From Paragonimus westermani (taxonomy: Eukaryota; Platyhelminthes; Trematoda; Plagiorchiida; Troglotrematidae), in NCBI GenBank assembly GCA_008508345.1, contig QNGE01002381.1:1-64000 (forward strand): a DNA stretch of 64,000 nt, given 5' to 3'. Below, one piece after another: positions 39,501 to 51,500 of this stretch. Position numbers and translations under genes: made by a program. Numbering within the stretch: position 1 is the stretch's first letter; each line of letters begins with the position of its first letter. The notes beneath the pieces were generated by a model, which saw only the letters and a list, made by a program, of their open reading frames with translations, was not told the DNA's origin and ran no database searches.

Positions 39501-42500
39501 TAATCCCAGTAAGTTTGACTGGCCTAGTCGAGGCTTTGACAACTCAAACATATTCAGGTTGCAGTCAGCCGAGGCATGATGTATAGCTATAAACGTCCTT
39601 GGAATAAACTCAAAGGACTGAATTTTATTCCACTCAGTAAAGTCCGGTTTATTTCCATATGGTCCAGAATTTACTGCCTACCTGATTTCATAGCTTTGGA
39701 AAAGCAAACCACATTCTTCCGGTAAAAGATTTGAACAGAGAAGTGAGGATCATTTTTTCGCACAACATATCCCTCGAGCACATTTAGCTACATCTTGTCA
39801 GATACACATTGCAATATGTGGGTTTATATAGCAAACTTTAGTGGAAATCGTAAAGGAAAACAACAAAACAGAGGGCTGGTTTTCGTTTGTATATTGCTAT
39901 TTCCCTTGCAGATCAGAGAAGCTTTCGACCTGTTTTTATATAACGTATCCAAAAAATCTTTATCTTCAGTTGTGGTTGGCAAGCTAACAAATTTTGAACG
40001 ATCGATGACGTTGGTTCTTCGTCTTGTCACATTCTGATCAGGTAAAGACAGTAAGGTATCCACGAACGTTTTGAATGTCCAACTGGTAGGTGTTCGTTGA
40101 GGCGATTGTGTAATTGCTGTTCCATTCCACCTACCGGAATTCACTGGAAAATTCATATATGATGTAAGATTTGGAATTAAGCGGTAAAGTTGTTCATTGC
40201 TGCGGGGTTAGGATTTCGGCTGTGATGAACACCGCGACCAGTGGAGCTGCGTGGAATGTGCCTCTCATAGCCATCGCAAGACGTCATCACTATTGTTGAA
40301 CAAACGGAGGTAGATATAAGGCTTGGGAGGTGTTGAAGCTATCGCAGAAACCTGCATTTGGTTGTTGAATTTCTGCACAAATGCCTATCGATAGCAATTT
40401 TTTTAGCATGTTTCTCAACAGCAACATCTCCTTGGTCAATGTTTCTATCGAACGGATTTGTTTTGAGTGATAAAACGAAGTTCTTACTAAACCACTCATG
40501 TACTAGATCGGCAGGAAACGGTGGTATTTCAAATTTTACCCTGTCCAAGAGTGTTTCTGACCAAAGGACCACAGTACGGAGCTTCTGTTCCGACCAGATG
40601 GCCTTGGTAACTGATACGCATAGATGTGTATGCCTGTGCGTGTGGCCGTTGATATTGTTGTGTGGTTTCACAATGTCCACTGAACCTTGTTTTGTAAACC
40701 CGCAGATTGCAGTGCGTACCTGAGGAAGTGTAGCGAAATGTACTCGAGAGACATATTGTACAAAAAAATGTTTCTGGTCTCTCTGTATACGTTTGATAAA
40801 GGTAAAAAGCCATCCTTAACCTCGAATCTTCACACCAAATGAGAATCTATGCATTACAAATTCCGCCTTAAGAAATTCCGCCCGTTTAAAAGTAACCATT
40901 TTCTTTCGTAGTTTGACATGCGTATTTGTTGAGATCGTAAACTTTTTTGCTTGCTTTCACTTTGTTTTTGTTTTAGGTTGAAAAAACATTTTACTCGTAT
41001 TCAGGAATTTTATCAAGCTCCAATTACCAGATTTATCTACAACACGGTAAATCCTTGTTTAGCATAATTGATCATTTGCTTGCAGATATTCTATCAGCTA
41101 TTCCTTGCCGTTTTCAGTCAAACTCTGCTTAAAAATCTGACTTTGAGCTTCTCCTACAATGAGCTGTTTCTCGTCTTGATGGTTGTCTCGTTTCTATGTG
41201 AAGAACTGAAGCAGGTAAGTGGATTTACATGTACGTGAATATAGCACACATTAGATGTATCCTGTCGACATCAACAGTGTTTACGGTCTTGTCTGCAAGT
41301 GACCTACCTTTTATCACAGGTTATTGTCGCACAAATTTTACCTTACGGTATTCATGCAGAAATCACCCATTCCGCCCACTCAATATGACGAAATCGTTAA
41401 AAACAGTTTTGGTGACCGTTAATCTATTAACCTGATAAACCGGACCAAAATATCTCCTCCTCGAGTGCGGTAGTCACCCCAACTGCGTTTATTTTTTAAT
41501 ATGGTGGTGTTTTCAAGCACTTCCTGGTTGTCTCATGGTTGGGAACAGTGGTGGTGTTGTTTGTAGCTCGGGTTGATGGTTTTGGTATTCATATGTTCGC
41601 CGGGCTTGGCATTTAGGTTGCAAGAGAAGCTGCATTCGAACCCTGTTTAAACGAGCTGAAACACACTGCAGCATCGCAGAGCTCCGGAGAAAAGAAGAAA
41701 ACTATCTATACCGACTATCTTTTCGCAACGGACACACGCGAAACTTCATCATACGGAGTCTACTACAAAAAACAGAAAGCTCAACTCTAATGACCCACCA
41801 ACAAAACGAATTGCACTACTGTACATCAAAACCCTATCAGAAATTACCGCCAGACTACTGAGAACACATGGTATCACGCTAGCACACAAGCCAACAGCAA
41901 CATTATGAAAGATACTATCAAAACCAAAAGAACAATCCAAACCCGCTGACAGAAGAAATGTCATCTACAAAATCCAATGCAATGACTGCAGACAACACTA
42001 CGTCGGCCAAACCGGACGGAAATTATCAACACGAATACATGAACACGAACTGGCCATCAAGAGACACGATCAATTTTCCCTGATCTCCGTCCACGAGGAT
42101 GAAACTGGACACACCTTCAACTTGAACACCGCAGAAATCCTTACCCAGGCCAATACCAAACATGCAAGAGAATTTCTCGAAGCTTGGTATTCATCAACCG
42201 GTTCAATAAACAAACACATCGAGCTAGACAAAATCTACGAGCCAATGCGAATCAAGGATTTGAGGAGACGTGAACGCCATCGAGCCCAACTACCGGTAAA
42301 CCCAAACAGAGCAACTTGAACTGATAAGACAAAAAGTCAACCAATGGTGGGTCGGACCAGAGGTCAAATACGACGGAAAGCGACCAACCAGAATCCAGGC
42401 TAGTAGGTCAACTGACTCTCCTATATAAGAGCAGGCATCGATCAATCTTCACATTTAAAATATACGCTGAAACACTTACGCACTGATGATGTCACCTCGC

Positions 42501-45500
42501 CTGGTGATGAAACGTTTGCAACCTAAATGCCAAGCTCGGCGAACATATGAATACCAAAACTTTCTGGGTGATCCAAAACCGTGTCTGAAGCAACACTGAG
42601 GTGTCAAATAGAGTGACTTTTATCATTCTGAAATCAAATTGGCTGCAAAAACACCAAACATTACGCCTAAATCTTGACGCCCAACTTTCAAGAAACTGTA
42701 GCTTTGAAAACCGGTTGCATGCATACTTCTAAACTGTACTACAATTTAACCGTAGCGATCACCGAGGGCTGATAACTGCCACTAAGCTGAGTTCGGAGGT
42801 AAACATGACTTGTCGGTTCGAATACTTTATCTCGAATTTAGACTGTAAAACGATCAGTAGCTTGTAGTATGCATCAGATATTATCTGGCCCAAATTATTC
42901 AAAGATCAGAACACCCAAGGCCGCCTGCCTTTGACAGGCTACATTTTAATTTCCCTGTGCCTAACTATGTGGTGGTTGAATCCAGTTCAATATTCTCACA
43001 ATTTTCATGTTTTGTTTTCAAACAGCTATAATCAAACGTTTATTTTGTCTGTAGGCTTTCGGATCCGATTCCAGTTTCAGCGAGTACATAAGCGACGGAT
43101 GGAATCAGTTAGACTGTTTGGCCATAGGACTGTTTAGCATCGGCTTTGCGTTACGCATTCAAGCCTATGGACATATACAACAGATTGGTGAAAAAGCTTT
43201 GCTCACAGTACAATTGGGAGTGGACGGGAATCAAACCGACCCGACGGTGATGCCGCTTTACCACGTTGCAGGGAACTTCACGCAATTCGTCCATGATATC
43301 TATTGGGCAAATGCACTTGAGACAGAGAATCAGAGCGCGAAATCCACCGCAATGGTGTACAATGTGACTGCAAATGATAACACAAGTCAGTGCGATAGAA
43401 ATTGTGCGGGAACAACACTGATTACAAATTTGACAAGGAATGAGTATTCCACATGGACCGTGGACTCACCGTACTATATACTGACCGACGAGCTTTTCAC
43501 TATTGCCAGAATCTTCTATGCGATGAGTCTTTTCGCGTTTTTCGTGAGACTGATGTATATCTTCAGCTTCAGTATGGTCTTGGGCCCGAAGTTAGTCATG
43601 ATCAATCGGATGGTAAGACAGAGATCGTTGATTCTGCTACATTTTTTATTCATTCTAAGTGATGTTTTAATAGGGCAAGTGTGAAATCAGCTTAACAGTG
43701 AATCGGGGTAGTGACCATCGCCTACCTGGTCACGCATTATTTATAATTATCGCCGAGTGATATTAACCACTTTGATTGAATAGCACTCGGTATATTTGCG
43801 GGAAATCCGGATTACGAATTCATCACAACGTATGTCCAATACATCAGTTATCAGTCCAGGTAAACTGCAGCATTCTTTCAAAAGTGTCTCGAAATCAATA
43901 GGCAAAATCGTCGTCACGTGGTTTGCTTCATCAGGTGTCCTCTATATCACCCTTAGGGTAAGCAAGCAGAATCGAGCAGACCGATGACACCAACCTGCTG
44001 TTAAAGTCTAACTTCGTCCCAAGCTCTCGTTTGTTTTGTTGACTAACTGACTAAGTAAGAAATATATATGCGGTTCATACTTCACTATAGTGCTATAGCG
44101 TGCTCACTAAAGCTCACCTAATTTCGTGATCGTCTTCGATAATGCAAGACGAAGGCAAATGTGTGTGGAATTCTATGCGTCTAATGTTTTTGACGAACAG
44201 TATATGTATCATCACTGATTCTTGGCGAGTGGGATTCTCACTACGATAGTCTCCTGGTCTTTAGTTATGAAGAAAATATTAAACCAGTTGTGCAAATTAG
44301 TGCAAATTCACGTAATACTGGTCGTCTACGAGCAGTTAGACAGAATGGAGGACGAAATTTCAAAATCTTGCATGCACCTTGTGGAAACAGAAGAGGAGGA
44401 GGAACTCCAAAGGAAAAGATATTATAGCAGACCTTCAAACGAAGAAGTATCAAGTGGCAAGCTGGGACGCGAGCGTTACATTTTAACGTCAAGTTTCTTA
44501 GGAGCTTCAGCATTCAGGTCTGAGGCAAAAAACATTGCAGACAGAACAAAACCACATCTAAACTGGTCAGAATGTGCGCAGCTGGTATGTTTGAGTCTCG
44601 CCACTTGATATAATTCGCCTGGGTTCCTGGGTTCAGCCCGAAAAGAAAGGACATAAGCTTGTATTCAGAATTCGCCTAACAGACAAATGACATATAAACA
44701 TGCCTATACGTTAATGACTAAGAAAGCGTCATGCAAACTTTGGGCAGAAAGTAATAGACAACCTGTTCATGGGAATGTTGATGATTAGGTAATTCCGTGG
44801 TCATCAGTTTTCCCATAAATATAGTTCACAGATTGAATTCCAAAGTACGACTTAAAATCGGTTCGCAAACTTTCTCTTGAATATGGCTATTTATCACAGA
44901 TTTCCCTCTTGAGCACTGACACAGTAAGCAGCCAGTTGTTTTTACGTGATAACCAATTTCTCTACTAACATGCTATTCAATTCGTAACCTTTCAGGTGGT
45001 TCATGATCTACTCCCATTTCTATCCATACTCCTGGTCTGTCAGCTGGGTTACGGGATTGCGTTCCAATCGATATCTTTTGCCAACGGGTTTTTTACAGAT
45101 TACGAACAACACAAAATGAGTGAGTTCCAGATTTGTTTGCTGTCCCCACAAACCGACTCCGACTGATAAACTTAGCTCACACGTACACACGTTAGAGAAA
45201 TATTTATGGATGCTCCGAACTTGAGTTGAGTGCACTCATAACATTTTCGACATCCACGTCATTCTTATGAGCATATATGTACATTAACCTGCCACTTAGT
45301 TCTCTTTTCCACTTTATAGCTATCAACTCTACATTAACTCGCAAATCTGGTCTCAAGAGCCTGTATGATGTGGTGACTAGATCCTATTTCCAAATGCTTG
45401 GAGAGTTTCGAGTGGACGAGTTGGAAGGAGAGAGTAAGTGACAGAATAGAAGTGTACACTTCATCAGTGCGAGATATACGATGTGTGATTGAATAAGGTA

Positions 45501-48500
45501 GCCTATAAGGTAATACAAAATTATTTCTTCGAGTTGACATCTTGCTGCCAAACAACAAATAAAAATCATATTACAGTACTGCTCATACTGGGTTGTGTTG
45601 CGAGAAATGTGGCTCCATATCTTGTTTTCGCGTAATTTTCCAGAACATTCTTAGGCTTTTTTCAATCGGTGCACTTCTGTGTCTCACATCTATAAACTTA
45701 CGTCTGACTGATTCGTCTGATATACACATTTGTTCTGTCAATAAGATCCATTTAGTGAGTGTTTGATCATAGCACACAATGCGAATTCGTGTTGGCGTTT
45801 TTTACCGTTGCGTTCACCCATATTGGTTATGTTTCTACAGTTCTGTTTGCTAATCCTGTTGTTAGAAAGTATAAACTCATAAACAGTTTTTCTGTCATGC
45901 TAGCAATTTACCTAGCTATGTTTAACAGAATTCCTTTGAACACGTTTGTACATACAGTTAATTTATAATGGACACTCAAACAATAACCATGAGTAGATCG
46001 GCTGCAGACCTTTTCTGTTTACAAAATATAGGACCGTAATGAGCCCCAGTACTGAAAAATCTCATTTTTATGAAGTAGAAGCGAGTCGTAAATTGTCGTC
46101 AGCACGATGTATCGAATAGAAAGATGTTTTTTCTATCTGCAACAATAGCTTCAAATTCTGTTATGATTGTGACTCAGAGAATGAGGATGCTTCATGAAAC
46201 TACTTTGTATAAAATGTACGTTTTTGACTGTATCAAATTTTCAAATGTATACTCAAACGAGGCAAAACTTTCTTTGACCCTGAAACCACTACAGTCGCTT
46301 GTTAGAGTGGTATTCAGTGCTGTCCTGATATAATCGAAACAAACGAGCATTCAACTTTCTAACGTAGCAAAATAATTTCAAGCGCTCGTAACATTTCGAA
46401 TGAACTAATCAGGGTAACAGATGGGGTAACTAGCAACCTGCTGATTTCTTACTTGTATTCACGAAAAACTAGCATAATACACCTATCAATAACGGGTCTC
46501 ACGGACTGAAGAATGTTCCTGTCTTATTTCAAATTTCCGATATTATTAATTGCCGTAGAAAACAGAGGCTATGTACAACAGTCTACTGAAAAGTACGCCT
46601 AACCCATGCACAAATATTCTGTGCTGTGCAAATTTATAAAACACCGGTCTGAAACACTCACACACAGTAGTTAGGGGATAAAGTCATACTCAACTGAGCA
46701 AATAATAACTCTTTCATATGAGCTTCCCTTTAAAACACTGGGAACACCAGAAGTTTGAACTAATGTTGCCCGCAGGTCATGTGGCTCGTTTCATGCTGTA
46801 ACGTCAGCGAGTTACGTCGAGGATGATGACATTAGGTAAGTAAGCAAAACTTTCGAATCGGTTGTCGTGGTTGGTAGGTGCTACCATATATTAAGGTCGA
46901 CAGAACATGGAAAACTGTCCCAACTTATTCGACTGGCATGAATACGAATATGAAGATGATGTCGTTTTTAATGTACTTTTTCAATAAAAGCAATGTCCAT
47001 GATGTATTACGAGTAAAGATTTGAACATAATGAAGACGCATTAACGGGTTAGAGACTACTAGCAAGCATCCCGGGTGGAACATGCCTAAAAATCTTTTTA
47101 AAAAACAATTTAAACACTGAAACAGTAGCTCAGAGACACTACGATGGTTCATGGCTGGTGGCACTCTGGTTTTCTTTCAACAGTTCGGTACTAGATGATA
47201 AACCAGTGGCCACAGATGTGGTGATTTTCCTCTGTTTGTGTTAGATGGCTGATGGTTGTCTGGATCCAAGCGGTGCATAATATCCAGGTTCACGTTTCAT
47301 TTTATTTTCTGCTATACCGCCCAAAATACGCCAAACTTTTGTGTAATCCGTGTAGAAAGGTAGCATCACATAGAATTAGCATAATTGGTTTCCGTATGGC
47401 ACTCTGTGGCACCATGCTATCCATACAGTATCTGTCAAGTCGAACAGCGTGTATCTGACTATTTCTGATTGAGTAATTTGCAATATGGTATGACTAAGGA
47501 ACAGGGCACACGAAACTGTCTTTGATCTCATTTCCAGGTTCTGCATGTCGCGACAAGAACCTATGTCCGCAAACTTCGGCCCGTCGTCTGACTGTCGTTA
47601 TGCTGAGTGCGTTTATACTGTTAACACAGGTATTAATGTTCAACTTGCTCGTGGCAACATTCACGTAAGTTTGCTTGTTTGCACAGTAGTTTACGGAAGC
47701 TGTCTAATGCTACCCATATGTACAAATAAGGTTAGGAAATGTCATTTAATCAGCTCTTATAACCAATAAAAGACGGTAAGAACGGTATCATAGATAGGGA
47801 GCACTTATCGACGCGAGTTCGACTGTAACTCTCTTGATGAAAACTATTCTAATTCGTGCAAACGTAAGATGTAACAACCTACCCTTGAAGTTGGTCGGTC
47901 GTCAGTTTATTAGACAGTCTACCAACATCTGAACAGGGATGGCCTAAACCTATTGATTTATGGGGTTGAGATGTGCAAGGTATATTTATATTTCCACACA
48001 CAATTACAGAATCAGGTACTACCTGCTAATGCGGGCTGCCTACGGTTTTCATAAGGCGTCTAAACAAAAATAAATGCAATAAAATCTTCAATTTTTTATC
48101 TTCACAAAATCAGTTTTATACTATAAAGTCTGACACTAAAAACAATGCGAACTGTCTTAAGCAGCCGGGATGACCGTACAACAGAGAGGACTAGCGGGAT
48201 AGTTTAACTGATAAGTTTCCAGTGAACTGGATGTCTAATACCCATGTATGCAGCAGTAAGTTGTTAGGTGTATTCACACTTCTGTTGACTTCGGTTCATG
48301 CAGATAGATGGAGTAAGTTAGAAATCTCATTATGAGTGCATTTTTTGGAATGGGACTAACCGAAACGAAATTTTAACCATTCAGAGAAAATATACAACTG
48401 TCTGGCCACGAGTGTAGCATATTTGGTACTGCCTGATGTCATCTGACACAGTGTATACTTTGTATTCTCTTTTGCTAAATACCACTGAAACCAACCACTT

Positions 48501-51500
48501 TGTGCGCAGGATGAGTAATGGTGATTGCTACAAATCGAACACTACTCACGTTGAATTATCGCATGCGAATTCGGATAGAAAGTAAGACAACCAATATAAT
48601 TATCTAACTTCGATAAACTGGATTTAATTAATAAAAACAGAACATAATGAGGGATGGTCTAATGAGATGATACGACGGTAGCATCCAAGAGTCACTGAGG
48701 CAAAAGCATCATCACGCATGCAAATTTCAACCAAACTCTTTCAGGAAATATTTCAGAAGTTTACACCATTCATCATCATCATCATCATAGACAGCAACAC
48801 ATCAGTGGTTCACACTAATGCTTAAATGCCACACAACCATTAAGAAAAAGAAAAACCTATGTACAGGAGAGAAGGAAAAGGGATGGGACGGGAAAGGACC
48901 TAACTACTGAAAATGACTACGTCCATATTAAAACATTCAGCATCAAGGTGCCTACACCTTGCAAACAAACAACCGAGCTGCAAGTGTGAGTAAGGCGTCA
49001 TCAGCGAGACAGCTTCCTTACGGCTTTCACTGCCACGCGTCATTAGATGCACTCACTTCACAAACAACTCGGTCAAACAACGTCGACATTCACGCCACTG
49101 AGCGCGATTAGCCGCCATTTCGCCTAGAGTCTCCAACCACCGACTCTGTGAGTCGCGAGGGCCCCAGCCCGAGAGACGAACTCGATCTACAGTGGTCAAC
49201 CCCTTCGTGAACGACTTCATTTCCCTACGCCTCTTCTAATTATCGGATGACCTTGTTGCCTTTTCAGTTAGGATTGTAGCACTGTTAATTAGCTCTATCA
49301 CGCTGCCCGTCTGCCCAATGAAATTCTACCGTTCATTTGCATGAAGTAACGCAATGTCACTGATGGTGTTGCATTCTGAATGCGTGACCAAACCGGATAA
49401 ACGCGATGCTGAGGCAAAAGTTACCTCCTGTTTGTTGTTTCAACTACGGAAACAAAAATGTACCAAATCCACCTAATATATGTTGTGTTGGCGACTTCGA
49501 TAACCCGTGCTGCACATCGGTTTCACATGCGTTTCTAGCAATCATAGCAGTAATTGTCAGCTATCTTGCGATCGCCTTCAAGCATGATTATCTTCAACAC
49601 GTTGATAAAAATACGTATCACATTTGTGTCGTTAGTTGTTTGGTAGATATTTTTTCTTCGAGTAAATCGAGCAGCTCTATTTTTTGCTCACCATACACAT
49701 AGACACACTAATTTAGTCAATTTCTCCATGCATTCACTATGTATGTTGCTTGTGCCTGATTACAAGTTTAGTAACAAAGAAATTACTAACAGCTGAGTAA
49801 ACATAGGTCAAGTATGAGCATGTATTTTCGACGAGTTCTTAAGTCACTAGACTTTTTTATTAAGTCAAACCTAAGAGGGATTAAATGGAGTAGCAGGGTG
49901 ACAGCAAACGTTACATTTATGTGGCCTAATATACCGAGAACGGGGACGTGATACTTCACTCAGCTGAACGACTGCAGACTTTCTATACAAACTGATGTTG
50001 CGACATGGCTGACTGACGATGTTGTGGAGTTTATGGACGATTAATCAGGGCCCACTGATAATATCGCACTGTTAAGTGACGAAGTAACGAGGCTAACTGA
50101 GGATTAGGAAGAGGTTAGTTGACGGAAGAACCTGCGGATAACACAGCTAGAACATTCAGTTCGTGAACAACAGAATACGCACATCTACCAGATTTGTATC
50201 TGAAATAGCACCACGGTCAGCGTACGCGTAGGTTAAGACATAACAGTAGTTTAGAGCGTGAGAGTTGCAGAGCAACACACAAAAATCCAAATGTGATGGA
50301 AATTTTACAGAAAGAATTACTACAGTTCAGCACATAGTTTTCGTTAGATCGTTGGAAAACCTAATCTAACTCAAAACTAGACGCACTTCTAGCAAGCGAT
50401 GGTAAACTGTTCAATTCCGTATTCTTGCATTTCATTTTTTCGATACACAGATCAACTTATAATGAAATCGAGGGTTCGTCACAATACTTTTGGTGCTATC
50501 AACGCTATGAAATGATCCAAGAATTTGTTGATCGACCCTCCGTTGCACCTCCATTTATGCTTCTATGGTATACTGTGGAACTGACAAATTTTCTATTGAA
50601 TGCGCTGTCCAGAGCCATTTTTGGAAGAGGCTCCGATGATAAGGAAGACGACGACCCATTTTGTAAGTAACGACCACCCATTTTTACTCATTTGCTACAC
50701 ACAATAAGTCAAATCAAGTTGACTACAAATGATAAATTAAAATGAAGGTGATCTGAGAGAGTAAGAGAACGTATTGTAACCGGAAAGTTAGGGATATGAA
50801 GAAAATGGAATATATGGGCAGAAAATTAACTTAGATTACTGCCTTTATAGTAATAGTGTGAAAATGTAAATTAGGATGTTTAAAAATAGGTGATGGAGAG
50901 GTTAGCAGCAGCAGCAAAAAATCATCAAAGGTATTTGCAAACCTGTTACACAAACTGATTCAAGTAACGCTGACAATGAGTTTTCGCTTCAGTCTCCGAG
51001 GTCACAGTAGCACAAAAGAATTAAACCAATCAGTGCGCTCGCAATAAAGGGTAAACAAGACTGATCACATCTATGCATAAAACTGATGAGTCATTCTTGA
51101 CCTTATGTTGTACTTACTGCAAACATCTGTTACTCACAGAGAAAAACTAGTCCAGTCACTAACCTGAATATCACTCTTGTGTCCTGTTCAATGTGTGCAT
51201 TCGGATGTGTACGTGACTTTGACGCGGGCCCATGTGCATGAATCACCGTTCCTGGTACGCCAGTGCACCTGCAACCATCCTCTGTTTGACTGGATTTGTC
51301 ATGTGACCTGCCTGATTGGACTTGGAGATCTGCCAACGTGAATGTTTTGACACGGTACAACCTACCGTCTCGTTGTACAGTCGAGTTCGTTTTTTGCCGC
51401 CTACATTTCCTGCCACACATTCTCCCTCCATTCTACCTTACACCAATGCTGCGTAACCGTACCTATCTTCTACATCCAAGACAACAATTACAACCTACTC

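Larger units (their letters stand above)
47665..50450. other. Intron 22
   Basis: About 2.8 kb. It holds a CAT microsatellite and the first copy of a 450-base repeat (48789-49235). A 98-codon open stretch at 49406-49702 has paired cysteines (ICCVGDFDNPCC) and one hydrophobic segment, but no recognised family or splice sites. Confidence 0.5.

Noticed and set aside
40339..40723. Overlapping 113- and 121-codon open frames on opposite strands as genes
   Set aside because: They overlap almost completely, neither has a known domain or splice context, and both lie in an intron of the channel gene.
43796..43987. 63-codon stretch with a GTAAGC as an extra S4-S5 exon
   Set aside because: S4 (MINRM) joins S5 (VVHDLL) directly in phase as in other TRPMs, and no acceptor precedes this stretch.
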